From Dryomyza anilis (lineage: Eukaryota > Arthropoda > Insecta > Diptera > Dryomyzidae), in the NCBI GenBank assembly GCA_951804985.1, contig OX638130.1, positions 86,523,069 through 86,587,068 of the forward strand: a stretch of DNA of 64,000 nt. Direction: 5' to 3'. The notes under the pieces are model-generated. The model had not been told where the DNA came from. It ran no database searches and worked only from the letters and a program-made list of their open reading frames with translations. Positions 1 through 10,699 of the stretch are shown piece after piece. The position numbers and the translations under genes are program-made. How positions within the stretch are numbered: the first letter of the stretch is position 1; each line of letters begins with the position of its first letter.

Positions 1-224
1 AGTTTTTATTAGTTTTATAAATGTAGTAACCAAATAATAATTCTCCGCCAAAACAACTTTTCTCAAAGACAATTCAGACAGTAGAATATTTCGCCGTAGA
101 ATTTTTCCCAGTAGAAATCTTTGCCGTAAAATTCTTCCCCATAGAACGCTTTACTGTAGAATTCTTCCCGGTAGAACTCTTCCCGGTTGAATTCTTCCTC
201 GTAGAGTTTTCCCAGTAGAAGTTT

Positions 225-540
225 TAGTGTGGTGAGTTTCGGTGTGGTGAATTTTTAGTATGGTGAGTTTTAGTGTGGTGAGTTTTAGTGTGGTGAATTT
301 TTAGTGTGGTGAGTTTTAGTGTGGTGAGCTTTATTGTGTTGAGTTTTAGTGTGGTGAGTTTTAGTGTGGTGAATTTTGGTGTGGTGAGTTTTAGTATGGT
401 GAATTTTTAGTGTGGTGAGTTTTAGCGTGGTGAGTTTTATTGTGGTGAGTTTTAGTATGGTGAGTTTTAGTGTGGTGAGTTTTAGTGTGGTGAGTTTTAG
501 TGTGGTGAGTTTTAGTGTAGTGAATTTTAGTGTGGTGAAT
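225..540 (+). repeat. 15-bp minisatellite (GTTTTAGTGTGGTGA)n, array 1
   Basis: About twenty tandem 15-bp units with substitutions and a few insertions. The period is a multiple of three, so the complementary strand reads as an open TKTHH repeat. I regard this as non-coding. The unit is part of dispersed repeat A, since it recurs at 818-1133 and 55990-56390. Confidence 0.85.
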
Positions 541-736
541 TTTAGTTTTTTGTTTCATCTTTTTAGATTGTGTATGTGCTGAGTTATGTCGTTTTGAAAG
601 TATAGGTTGTATGGAAGGTACCACGCCCCTTTGTCCAATCCCGCCCATATATAGCCTATGACACCCTCCGGACTCCATAGTATCCTGGTACAAAATTTCA
701 GTTAAATCGGTTCAGCGGTTTAGACGTGATGCTGGA

Positions 737-768
<32 letters not shown>

Positions 769-817
769 ACTCTTCCCGGTTGAATTCTTCCTCGTAGAGT
801 TTTCCCAGTAGAAGTTT

Positions 818-1133
818 TAGTGTGGTGAGTTTCGGTGTGGTGAATTTTTAGTATGGTGAGTTTTAGTGTGGTGAGTTTTAGTGTGGTGAATTTTTAGTGT
901 GGTGAGTTTTAGTGTGGTGAGCTTTATTGTGTTGAGTTTTAGTGTGGTGAGTTTTAGTGTGGTGAATTTTGGTGTGGTGAGTTTTAGTATGGTGAATTTT
1001 TAGTGTGGTGAGTTTTAGCGTGGTGAGTTTTATTGTGGTGAGTTTTAGTATGGTGAGTTTTAGTGTGGTGAGTTTTAGTGTGGTGAGTTTTAGTGTGGTG
1101 AGTTTTAGTGTAGTGAATTTTAGTGTGGTGAAT
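818..1133 (+). repeat. 15-bp minisatellite, array 2
   Basis: The copy of array 1 carried by the 593-bp duplication, with the same order of variant units. Confidence 0.85.
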
Positions 1134-1329
1134 TTTAGTTTTTTGTTTCATCTTTTTAGATTGTGTATGTGCTGAGTTATGTCGTTTTGAAAGTATAGGT
1201 TGTATGGAAGGTACCACGCCCCTTTGTCCAATCCCGCCCATATATAGCCTATGACACCCTCCGGACTCCATAGTATCCTGGTACAAAATTTCAGTTAAAT
1301 CGGTTCAGCGGTTTAGACGTGATGCTGGA

Positions 1330-1371
<42 letters not shown>

Positions 1372-1584
1372 CGACAGACTGACAGACGGACCAAGAGTTT
1401 TATATATATAGATTTCGTAAATTTTTCTGGAAAATACACAAATAAATACCAAATTCAGGAGGAAACGTGGTAGTGGCAGTTTAAAAACATTTTTTTTTTA
1501 GATATAATACAAAACAACAAAGGCGGATTTATAAGCTCTTTGTTTTCTGCACATTCTGCATATTAAATCAAAAAAAAAAAAGTC

Positions 1585-2275
1585 CATTTGATTTGACCAC
1601 CATGTCATGTGATCTCTCGTTTTACTCGGGCAATTGAAACAAGTCTACCTCTTCGTAGTTCAGTCAGTTCTCAACAGAACGACGCATTACATTCGCACTA
1701 GGGATGTCCATCTGAAAAAAGTATTGATGTTTTGGTCGATCGACATCGATGTTTTCGATGTATCCTGTTGAAGAACCCTTTACATGTGGATTTTTTTCCA
1801 GTGTGCAACAAAGTACAGTCGCACGGTGTTATAAAAAGCAATTAAGGCGCTGGGAATCAAAAATGTCTAAGTCCATGTTATGTTATTTTGAGAAAAACAC
1901 GAAAAACTTTAAAATGTTTCATTTCAAATAGAATTATTGTAAATAATTAAATTTAGCTAGTTTCGATTAGCAAATATGAATTTAACAGTGACTCGATATA
2001 TCGAAAAAATACAACGATGTACCGAATAGATACTGAGGCTTATATTACATCGGAAAACATCGATGTATCGTTTATAAAACATCAATGTATTTTGGACATC
2101 CCTAATTCACACTATGTATTACGCACGACGCATTACGTTCTTCATTCACAATGTACGTTTGTGGAACAATCTCCCTGCGTCAGTTTCCCCCAATCGTTTT
2201 GATATTGGCAAGCTCTAAACAAACACCTACCGACGATTCTCCATTTTTCCTCCATCCCTCTAACCAGACATTTTT
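1585..2275 (+). mobile_element. Non-LTR retrotransposon 3' fragment, split by a hAT-type element
   Basis: Bases about 1588-1698 and 2113-2270 align with the coding part of the minus-strand fragment at 28532-28940: first the segment containing CTCTCGTTTTACTCGGGCA, then CGTTTGTGGAACAATCTCCC, GATATTGGCAAG and a pyrimidine-rich end. The translated family has RLWNNLPASVFP and IHRHYSIFPPS, typical of the C-terminus of jockey/CR1-like non-LTR polymerases. Here the frame is broken by substitutions, small indels and the insertion at 1699-2104. It is a dead, 5'-truncated copy. Confidence 0.75.
1699..2104. mobile_element. Non-autonomous hAT-type element, 406 bp
   Basis: The element starts TAGGGATGTCCA and ends TGGACATCCCTA, a perfect 12-bp terminal inverted repeat. 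It is flanked by ATTCGCAC (1691-1698) and ATTCACAC (2105-2112), an 8-bp target duplication with one mismatch. Eight-base duplications with short TARGG-type ends are a hAT hallmark. The interior is rich in CGATGT/ACATCGATG palindromes and has no transposase, so it needs a helper. It interrupts a retrotransposon fragment and is therefore the younger insertion. Confidence 0.8.
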
Positions 2276-2369
2276 CTTGGGTGGTTAATAAATGTTGTAT
2301 GCAGATTGCTGCTTTTAATACAAACTCTACATTTATTTGTGGAATATCTTTCATAAAAAAAGTTACTAA

Positions 2370-3010
2370 ACTTCTTTATGCCTGCCAAAAAATGTTGTAT
2401 AGCGGTAGCTTAATAAATTTGGTGTAATTTTACAAAGCAGTTTCCCGGCATATTTTGGGATGGGTAAGGAATTGATAGATCTCGATATTAACTCTGCTTT
2501 TGTCTGCTTAAAATTCTTACAATAAAATGTTTCAGTACTTCTTAGCCATGCCAATAATTTTGTCTGTGATTTCGAGACAAACTTTCTGAAATATTATAGG
2601 GATTTTTATGGCAAACACAGATTTTGGAAGGCGTATGCAGTACCCAAGTAACGTTTCTGGAATATTTCGGGCATATTTCTGTCAATCACACAGAAATTTG
2701 GAAGCGTAAGGCAGATTTGCATATTTTATGGAACTTTAAAGGCAGATTACAGTTATTTCTTGGGATGGGCAAAGAATTGACAGCTCATGAAAATGTCTGA
2801 CATATATCAGAAATATTTCGGGGTTTTTGACGGCAAACACAAATGATAGGCAGATAGTGGAAAGCGTATAAATTAAAATTTCGGGAATATTTCAGGAATA
2901 TTTCCGGTATATTGCAGAAAAATACACAAGTAAATGAATGCTTGCTGGAAACGTATGGCAGATTATCATATTTTATGGAACTTTAAATGTAGATTGACGG
3001 CATATTCTGG
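2370..3010 (+). repeat. Dispersed repeat R, copy 1
   Basis: Non-coding family marked by GGCAGATT, TTTTATGGAACTTTAAA and GGCAAACACAGA blocks, internally repetitive. Related sequence occurs at 51050-52110 and, in shorter form, at 62350-62630. The ends were not found. Confidence 0.6.
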
Positions 3011-3119
3011 TTATGGGAAGAAAATATGTAGTTTTTGATAACAACTTCGCATACTGTTTTTATTCTTCTTCGGACATGGCTAAAAATGTAAATACATTTT
3101 ATAAAAATACTATAAAATT

Positions 3120-3480
3120 TTCAAAATAGGCAAAAAACAAAAAAAAAAATGAAAAAAAATATTAAAAAAATAAAAAAAACACTTGTTTATTTTTTATTTT
3201 TAGGGTCACTGAACACGCAAAAATATAAATAAAAAAAAATTAAATAAAAACCCAAATAACAAATTTAAATAAAAGAAATAAATGCAAAAATATAACTCAA
3301 AAATCAAAAAGAATTTTAAAAAAATATATATTTTTTATATCAAAAATAAAATTACGAAAATTAAATAAAAACTGGACAAAAAAATAATTACAAAACTATA
3401 AAATAAATAATATTGCAATCATTAAACAAAAAAAACTACCATAAAAAATAAAATAAAATGTTTACTGCAACAGTGTTGTA
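3120..3480. repeat. A-rich low-complexity stretch
   Basis: Long runs of A with AAATAAA and AAAATATAAA. No gene, no tandem period and no inverted repeat ends were seen. Confidence 0.7.
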
Positions 3481-3918
3481 TTTCACCTTATCAGCAGCAA
3501 TCGTCAATTATTGTAAAAACTTTGCGATTTTTTGTGGTTTTCAAAGCAAATAGCGATAAATAAACGCTGACAAATAAATGCGAACAGACGCAGTGATCGA
3601 CGGACGGACGCACAAACATACAAGCGACTTCATCTCAGAGAACGTTTCGTTTGGTCTCGTCTGAACGCGATGCGATTTATTTGTGTCAGCAGACGATTTG
3701 AAGATTACGCGCCTTGCTAAAAATAACAGCGGCAACCTTTACAGCTCCCTCCCCCAAGTACTTTCTCATCTACGTATTACCCTTTGAGCGATTAGGAAGA
3801 TGATGCTATTGCCAACCATTGGATTGGAATGCTTTGAAATGACAGATACCCCCCTCCTCTCTTAAGATTCAGCCACTTTTAAAATAGATGTAATGCAACT
3901 CATTGCACTTTCATGTCT
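3481..3918. other. Unassigned DNA
   Basis: Mixed-composition DNA with a short GACGGACGGACGC tract near 3600. The 64-residue minus-strand frame has no recognisable domain and I do not call it. Nothing else is supported. Confidence 0.5.
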
Positions 3919-4280
3919 ACACACAGAAAACTTCTCTTGACTTGAAAAAAAATGATAAAATTAGTTCTGATAACCATATTGTACTTTTTTTTTAATATTT
4001 GCATAATTTTGAATACTTAATTTTTGAAATTGATACAGCATAAAAGTACGTGAGCATTAAATTGAAGTGTATTCAATTTAAATGTTGCAACTATTGCTGA
4101 AATCGATACTATTTGGTTAACACAACTAATTTCTCTTAAAGCTTATTTGTTCGTTCGTTTGTCTTAACTAGATTTCTGAATAAACAGGTTGTATCAACTG
4201 CTTAGAAAGCATTTCAATGAATCGAAGTAGTCTGTGGTGTAATTCATTTTCTTGTCATAACCAATGCATTTTCTGTGTGT
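3919..4280. mobile_element. MITE-like element with ACACACAGAAAA ends
   Basis: The left end ACACACAGAAAA (3919-3930) is matched by TTTTCTGTGTGT (4269-4280), a 12-bp perfect inverted repeat enclosing 338 bases of AT-rich non-coding DNA. The end resembles those of the elements at 6176, 13282, 24975 and 41943. The flanking duplication is unclear. Confidence 0.55.
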
Positions 4281-4514
4281 GTTTTGAGGTACGGTCGTCG
4301 TCTTCTTCTAATGTCTTCCTCAGTTTTGATCAAAACAACAACAAGAACAACTGGCGGAAGATGAAGGACACGACGCACGTTGAGTAGCGACACAAACGCG
4401 TGCGTCTAGACGCTTTAATGAGCAAAACTATGCGTCGTGCGTGGTTGGCAACACTGGCTGCGACGATCAGACGACGCCGATCAGCACTGCTTGTTATTTT
4501 TGAAATGGAATTTT
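4281..4514. other. Unique, less AT-rich segment
   Basis: Non-repetitive DNA with several ACGACGCAC and GCGTCGTGCG blocks, and no open frame or splice pattern I can support. It might be regulatory or untranslated sequence. Confidence 0.35.
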
Positions 4515-5290
4515 AATAAAAAATAAATTTTTCACTAAAAAATAAATTTTTCACTAAAAAATAAATTTTTCACTAAAAATTCAATTTTTCACTAAAAATT
4601 AAATTTTTCACTAAAAATTCAATTTTTCACTAAAAATTCAATTTTTCACTAAAAATTCAATTTTTCACTAAAAATTCAATTTTTCACTAAAAATTCAATT
4701 CTCCACTAAAAATTTAATTTTTTCACTAAAAATTCAATTTTTCACTAAAATCAAATTTTTCACTAAAATTTCAATTTTTCACTAAAAATTCAATTTTTCA
4801 CTAAAAATCAAATTTTTCACTAAAAATTCAATTTCTCACTAAAAATTTAATTTTTCACTTAAAATTCTATTTTCACTAAAAATTCAATTTTTCACTGAAA
4901 ATTCAAATTTTTCACTAAAATTCAATTTTTCAGTAAAAATTCAATTTTTCAGTAAAAATTCAATTTTTCACTAAAAATTCAAATTTTCACTATAAATTCG
5001 AATTTTTACTAAAAATTCAATTTATCACTAAAAAATTCAATTTTTCACTAAAAATTCAAATTTTCACTAAAAATTAAATTTTTCACTAAAAATTCAATTT
5101 TTCACTAAAACTTCAATTTTTAACTAAAAATTCTAATTGCACTAAAAATTCAATTTTTCACTAAAAATTCAATTTTTCACTAAATATTTAATTTGTCACT
5201 AAATATTTAATTCCTCACTAAAAAAAATTCAATTTTTCACTAAAAATAAAATATTTCACTTTAAATTCAATTTTTGCATAAAAATTAAAT
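4515..5290 (+). repeat. 19-bp minisatellite (CACTAAAAATTCAATTTTT)n, locus 1
   Basis: Roughly forty units of 19 bp, with variants ATTAAATTT, ATCAAATTT and indels. The same unit in the same orientation forms the arrays at 25720-27260 and 59845-60640. Each unit has a T5 and an A5 tract about half a unit apart, a spacing near one helical turn, so the array may be intrinsically curved. It is non-coding. Confidence 0.9.
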
Positions 5291-5299
5291 TTTAAAAAT

Positions 5300-6170
5300 T
5301 TTTAAAAAATTATCCTGCAATCGATTGGCCAGCTGCAAATTTTGCTGCACCCCCTAACGCAGCATGCAAAAATTATTTGTCGCGCGCACGTTGCGGCGTG
5401 GCATCTGTGCGCTTAAAATAAACACAAAACTTGAGGCAGCTGCTGCCGGCGCTCTGCTATTTCTGCTGTTGCTGCTGCTAAAGGCAGGTCGCCGCTAACG
5501 AGCGCCACGTGACTGAATCCTTGAAAAGTCTTTTCCGGCTGCAAATAGAACGAAAACTGCGGCATCAGCAGAAGAAGGAGCGGCAGCAGTAGGAGACGCC
5601 GCAGTAACCAAAAAAAAAAGTATTTTTGAAACAACACGCGCGACAAACACATGTCCTCCGCGCGCACATGCACAAATTTATATATAATATCTGTATATAC
5701 TATATAAAATACATACACAACTTAAAGAACAGCAATTGAATAAATTTTCATTCAGTGAATTTTGAATGGGCCGCACCGCCGTCGCCTGTTACTCATACTA
5801 ACCACCCAAGTCGCAGACCATTCATGGCAACCACACAACAACAATAACAGCAACAAAAGCATTACAACAAAAACTACTACTTGAGTTGTAAATACAACAA
5901 CAACAACAACACACATCCAGGGCAACTCACGTAGGTCAAAAATAGTAGTAAAAGCTTTAAGTCGCACGCAAAGCTTTCTCTGAAATTTCGTTGTATAGAG
6001 GGGGTGGCTTGGTATCTACAATGCGCAGACGCAAAATTACCGCTGTTTAGAGCACTATCAAAGATGATAGAGAGTGTGAGAAAAGAGAAAGAGAGCATAC
6101 AAAATAGAGTTATAGGATAGGCAAGTGTAGGTCAGACTTAACTGTAGAACAAAAGCTACACTCTAAATTT
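5300..6170. other. Unique island with CAG/CAA triplet tracts, no exon identified
   Basis: GC content rises here (for example GTCGCGCGCACGTTGCGGCG at about 5379). There are GCTGCTG and ACAACAACAA runs at 5460-5490 and 5835-5910. The overlapping minus-strand frames are leucine/valine runs made by the triplet tracts and are not convincing proteins. This texture is usual for fly regulatory or intronic DNA. Confidence 0.45.
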
Positions 6171-6175
6171 AGATC

Positions 6176-6477
6176 TACACGCTGAAAAAAATACTATAAA
6201 ATCAATAGTTTTTTTTTTGCTATTAAATTTAAGGATAAATTATTATTTTAATAGGTAAATCCCATTGAATACTACAAAATACTATTGAATACTATTAAAT
6301 TGTTTTGTGTTTATTTGAACAAAAAATGAAATAAAATAAATGCACAGTCAAGAATTAATAACACTGTGCATCAACAGAAATTCATACAAAAGATCAAGTT
6401 CACTGATCACTAATCAGGATACTATTGAATCAATAACTGTCCCATTGATTTTTTAATAGGATTTTTTCTGAGTGTGC
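6176..6477 (-). mobile_element. MITE of the CTACAC..CAGAAAA family, with internal replacement
   Basis: Read on the minus strand this aligns with the element at 24975-25182: ends ACACTCAGAAAAAA-like, then AATAGGATAAAT, TATTTTAATAGGTA, ATTGAATACTATTAAATT and ATACTATTGAATCAATAA. About 80 internal bases (6340-6418) are foreign to the family and form the left arm of a larger inverted repeat (6325-6685). Non-coding. Confidence 0.7.
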
Positions 6478-6685
6478 CCATTCATAAAAAAAATCGATTT
6501 AAAAGCCTTTAATTGCCAAAATTTAGCTGCATATTGCGAGTAACTCTGGCAGGTTCGAGCCAAACGGACACCTGATTTGTGATCAGTGGCCTTGTATTTT
6601 GCTAGATCTTTATATGAATTTCTGTCGATGCACTGTGTTATTAATTCTTGACTGTGTAGTATTTTATTTCAAAATAATATTAATT
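6325..6685. repeat. Imperfect inverted repeat, arms about 90 bp
   Basis: The left arm (about 6325-6418) contains CACAGTCAAGAATTAATAAC, CAGAAATTCATA and CACTGATCAC. The right arm (about 6571-6685) is its reverse complement with scattered mismatches. The loop of about 150 bases contains the right end of the MITE at 6176-6477. Confidence 0.7.
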
Positions 6686-7015
6686 TTTATTGAACAAATT
6701 AAAAACCTAATTGTTAATTTCAATAATAAAAGGTGTCAGCGACACAATTTTTACATTTTCTTTTATACATAACTTAAAAACTTAACATGGTATAAGAAAA
6801 AATTTATTTCACAAATAAAGAAAAATATTCCATAGCTAAATAGTTTAAAATTAAGATTTCTGAATGAGATAGGGCGAATTTCCGTATTTTTGTCCTCCAT
6901 CTCATCATCAGTCGTTGGACACCATTTCTGCTAAGTTTTTTGATAACGCTAATCCAACTAGCGCTTATATAGTTTCAATTTTATAAAATTTCATTATTTT
7001 TCAAAGAAATGATTT
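6686..7015. other. AT-rich DNA, nothing recognised
   Basis: No open frame, repeat end or RNA gene could be supported. Confidence 0.5.
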
Positions 7016-7725
7016 TATATAAGACCCATTCCACACCAAATCGACCAGCGCGCGTATTGAAAAAAATATATTTTTTTTTCTAGAGTAAAATTTGCAATAA
7101 TTTTTAATGCATTGTAATTCTGATTTCGAAAATGGAGTCATTTTCATCAAATTGTCTCTAGTTGTTGAGATATATACCATTTTTCGAAAAATATAAAAAC
7201 TATATCCCAAAATCAATATGATAAAACTGACCCTATTTTAGAAATCAGAGTTACATATATAATCAAGAATTATTGCAACTTTTTCTATAGAAAAAAAATG
7301 TTTTAATATAATAAGTAAATAAAAATTTAGACAATTATTTTTTAAAATATGATGCCATTAAAATACCATCTTGAAATTTTGCATGAACATTTATAATAAA
7401 TTAACGAAAATTTAGGATTTTTTTCAGAATTTTAAAAAGGGACCACGAGTCACATGTTCAAGTTTAGAAGCAACAACTTAATTAGTATAAAAGTCTGTTC
7501 TATTAGCTTTAAAACGAGCCATAAACGGAGCATTTAGCATTTCTAGTTTAAGAGATATTGAGATATGAACAACCATACAAAAAAGATGTTTGGCCTATAA
7601 AAAAAATTGGTCAGTGCGTATCTTGATTCCCTTTATCAGCTGCCCAAATTTTATTGAAATCGAAAAGGTAAAATCTCGAATTTGAATTTTTTTTGCTCGA
7701 TTTGGTGTGGAATGGCCTATAAGCC
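7016..7725. mobile_element. Element with CCATTCCACACCAAATCGA inverted ends
   Basis: The 19-bp sequence CCATTCCACACCAAATCGA at 7026-7044 has its exact reverse complement at 7697-7715, and the similarity extends weakly outward into TATAAG. The interior of about 650 bases is AT-rich with no transposase. It looks like a non-autonomous DNA element, superfamily unknown. Confidence 0.65.
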
Positions 7726-8374
7726 AAAAATTTTAAATCTGGACCTAGCTTAGGGCAGTATCATATGGTTCTATACGAGTTTAAATAGTCCCTCGCTCAT
7801 TTATTTGGATCTTTAAAATATATCTTCAATTTGGAACTTTAAATGATCTCAATTTAAATCTCTTCTTTACTTTTTTAAATATTGATGATTGATTGTTAGA
7901 CTTACTTTATTTTCGACGCAAATTTACAATTCATCAATCCTGATTTTCGATCTGATTCACGTTTACTATTTATGAATATGGTCTCTCGAAACCGCATATG
8001 TATCAATAGTATAGCATTGATACATATGCGGTAATTGTATGCAATGTTGACTACATGATCGATCACTTATAATTGAAAACTGGTTATTTTTTTGTTTGTT
8101 ATAAATCAGAGAATTTTTAATTTACGACATTTTATGTATTATTTGCTTTGAGCACAATATCCGCATTTGAATTTGTAAACATAATTTTGTTTACACCCTT
8201 TATTTTCATAGTAAACAAAAAAAATTCACCACCAATTGAAAATCTTTTTTCTTTGACATATTCATATTTTCTATCGAAATTGAATTTGAATCAAGGCTCG
8301 GATGAAACTGAAACTGAAACCAGGACCTTTATTTTAATTGTTTAGGAACTGAAAGAGAAATAAAAAATAATTTA
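7726..8374. other. AT-rich DNA with one short hairpin
   Basis: Apart from the perfect hairpin at 7991-8032 nothing is recognised. The 65-residue frame at 8148-8345 is hydrophobic, lacks homology I know, and is probably chance. Confidence 0.45.
7991..8032. repeat. Perfect 17-bp inverted repeat, 8-nt loop
   Basis: The arms ACCGCATATGTATCAAT and ATTGATACATATGCGGT pair without mismatch around the loop AGTATAGC. It may be a transposon end-to-end relic or a structured site. Confidence 0.85.
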
Positions 8375-8560
8375 TGGATCGAATCGGTTTTTATATCCTA
8401 CAGGGTATATTAACTTTGTGCATATATTGTAAGGGGCGTGGCCGATATGGAAAAGTATATATATTCTTGATCAGTATAACTACCTGAGTCCGTTAAGCCA
8501 TGTCCGTCTGTCTGTCTGTCTGTCCGTTTATCTATCTTGGGGTCCGAATACAGAAAAACT
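8375..8560 (+). repeat. Dispersed fly repeat B, fragment
   Basis: Contains TATATCCTACAGGGTATA, GTATATATATTCTTGATCAG, a GTCC-rich (GTCT)n tract and CCATGTCCGTCTG. The same block lies on the minus strand at 56860-57150. I recognise this combination as a very common interspersed repeat in fly genomes; its class is not settled from sequence alone. Confidence 0.65.
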
Positions 8561-8884
8561 TGAGAAATACTGCTCAGAATGCGATGAATTTATTACTTTT
8601 TTATACTTTTTCTTTAGGTTTTTTTAAATTATGGGGATATAAGACCTGAATTTCTGATATGTGAATAATATTCTGAGGGCATAATTAAAAACTTTAAAAT
8701 TAACGTAAACAATTAAATATCCCATAATATATTTTTTTTTAATTTTTTGTTGGAACCGGAACTGGAAACGCAGAGAATAGAATTTCGGTTCCTACCACTG
8801 ATTTAAATATCAATTCGATTAAATTTATTTTTTGCGGTTCCAGATTTCGTTTTTGTCTATATTAAAAATTGTTTTTTTTTTTTT
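8561..8884. other. AT-rich DNA
   Basis: A short GGAACCGGAACTGG motif (near 8753) belongs to the dispersed GGAACCG family. Nothing else is supported. Confidence 0.45.
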
Positions 8885-9670
8885 ACCGAACTCAAACACG
8901 CTGCAAAAAAAGGGCTCTCCCAAACATAATATTGCAGGCATTACATATATCTTTGAAGCTTTACGCAAACAAAGGTATTATTTCATTGCCAAACATTAAA
9001 ATAATAACAGCCAAACATATTTTTGTTTTCGTTCAAACATATTTATGTTCAAAATGAATAGTTTTCGGCGTTCTTGCAAACATATATATGTTTGAATGTG
9101 AAAAACATTTTATTTACATGTAAACATATTTATGTTTACATTTAATTCTAACGAAAAATAGTAAATTTAGAGCTAATATCTTCATTACACAATATTCGTT
9201 TTTTCCCTATTTTTAAAATACATTTTTTTTATTTATATTATATAATTATAAACCTAAACTTTAATTTTATTTTTATTACACATATTTTATTTATACCTAA
9301 TAATTTTATTTCCATCTGTTGTTCCTATTTTGAGTTCAGTACTTTACAGATGAATTGGAAATTTCACAAACAGGCACTATCTGGTATTAACAGTAATTGG
9401 CGGTACTTAAACAATATCTTCCACTAAAAAGAACTTTTGAACTATATGAAAAGTATTAATGTGAGTGTTACTGAGTGCTAAAAGTAGGCAGCGCTGTCAT
9501 TTAATTGTTCTATCGTAATGCCAAACATACATATAATCAAAATAATGCTATTATTTTTAAATTCGTTGTCACCTAGTAACAATCACGAATAACTAAATAC
9601 ATATAATTCAAAGAAACTTTTATTGACGTTGGGTGTGTTAAATAGCGCAAATATCAAACATACATATATT
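8885..9670 (+). mobile_element. CAAACATA-rich element, copy 1
   Basis: Starts near GGCTCTCCCAAACATAATAT (8911-8930) and carries many CAAACATA/TATGTTTG words up to about 9670. The same terminal sequence occurs inverted near 15800 (ATTATGTTTGGGAGAGCC), next to another TATGTTTG-rich region. Short subterminal repeats of this kind are typical of non-autonomous DNA elements. No coding sequence. Confidence 0.5.
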
Positions 9671-10129
9671 AATATCGGATGAAAATATATATATATCTAC
9701 AGAAACATTAATATAGTAAATTCTGTAAAACCACGATTAAAGCAATTTATGTTTAAATATCGTATAATAATATTTCAATCTAAACAAAATAATAATACAA
9801 TTCAATTACAATATAATTAGATATTACTCCCAATATTTATATGGTGATTTCGAATTACGTTATAATTACATTCAAGCATATTCAAACAAATCTTTTCTAT
9901 CCGTGTACAGTTAACACTTAAAAGCCTACTGGTGTCGCAAGAAATCAACCTACTAAAATCAAAAAAAATATTTAACGAATTTTATTTAATCTTTACGCGC
10001 TATTTTTCTTTAATATCATTACTTTTTTCATCGATGAATGATTGTTGTTTTTTTTTTCTTTGTAGTACGTGAATTATGTAGTTAGTTGTATAGTATTTTT
10101 TATTTGCAGTGTAGAAGTGGAAGCAGCTC
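9671..10129. other. AT-rich DNA, nothing recognised
   Basis: No gene or repeat structure could be supported. Confidence 0.45.
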
Positions 10130-10670
10130 ATGTCAGAAAAGAGCAGAAGAAAGGAAGATTAAAAAAAAATAAAAAAAAAACGAAGAAATGAATATATAGA
10201 AAAAGGAAACAAGTTGAAAAAGAAAAAAAAAATAACTAAAAATAGAGAAAAATATAATTGAGAAGAAGAGAAATAAAAGAGCCTGACTTTTGACACGCGT
10301 TGTAACAACCTTTACCTCAGACACACACGTTCTCTGCGAGGTAGGATGTTGCACAGCGAATAGGTGTTTCGGGATAGTACTCGGCGGAGTTACCTTCTCG
10401 CAGGTCTAAATTAGTTGATAGCAGCAGAAGCAACCACAACAACAGCTGTTTTATGATTGTTACAAAGTTGGCCAACTTTTCGAAAGAAAGGAAGGAAGGA
10501 AACAAGAATGGAAGGAAGGAAGAAAAGACAAATGCGCATGGTGGACCGGAAGGACGGAAGGAAACCAGTAATAATTTGCTTACATTTTCTATGTAATTTG
10601 TCGTTGACTTTGAGGCCACCCCTTGACGTATACGTAACTATTTTAAGTCGTTTGATTTTCTAGTTATTAT
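10130..10670. other. Purine-rich strand with (GGAA)n tract
   Basis: An almost pure A/G stretch at 10135-10270 is followed by mixed DNA and a GGAAGGAAGGA tract at 10487-10560. The overlapping frames are F/S-rich or K/R-rich artefacts of this composition. Confidence 0.5.
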
Positions 10671-10699
10671 TTGCTTTATGATTTCTTATAAGAGGATTA

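Larger units (their letters stand above)
176..1361 (+). repeat. 593-bp tandem duplication, apparently identical copies
   Basis: Bases 176-768 and 769-1361 repeat at an offset of exactly 593 bases. Both encode the same 100-residue minus-strand frame (391-693 and 984-1286), so they are identical over that stretch, and I saw no mismatch elsewhere. The junction lies in the (CAGA)n tract at about 741-770. The cause is either a very recent unequal exchange or slippage at the microsatellite, or an assembly duplication. Confidence 0.9.
1..1411 (+). mobile_element. Dispersed repeat A, copy 1 (start cut by window edge)
   Basis: The sequence from base 1 matches the inner part of the copy at 55731-56752: a CAGTAACCAAA stretch, runs of GTAGAATTCTTCCC, then a 15-bp minisatellite, a conserved block ending in GGTTCAGCGGTTTAGACGTG, a (CAGA)n tract and the end GAGTTTTATATATATAGATT. 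No protein is encoded; the 100-residue frame on the minus strand is repeated TKTHH from the 15-bp units. The simple-repeat tail and TATATATA end resemble the 3' end of a non-LTR element or a non-autonomous element, but I cannot assign a superfamily. The copy contains an internal 593-bp duplication. Confidence 0.7.

Noticed and set aside
391..1286. Two identical 100-codon minus-strand frames rich in TKTHH
   Set aside because: Made by the 15-bp minisatellite and the tail of dispersed repeat A; no start context or domain.
4515..5290. CRISPR-like array of short repeats
   Set aside because: Units are contiguous without unique spacers, and the DNA is eukaryotic; it is a minisatellite.
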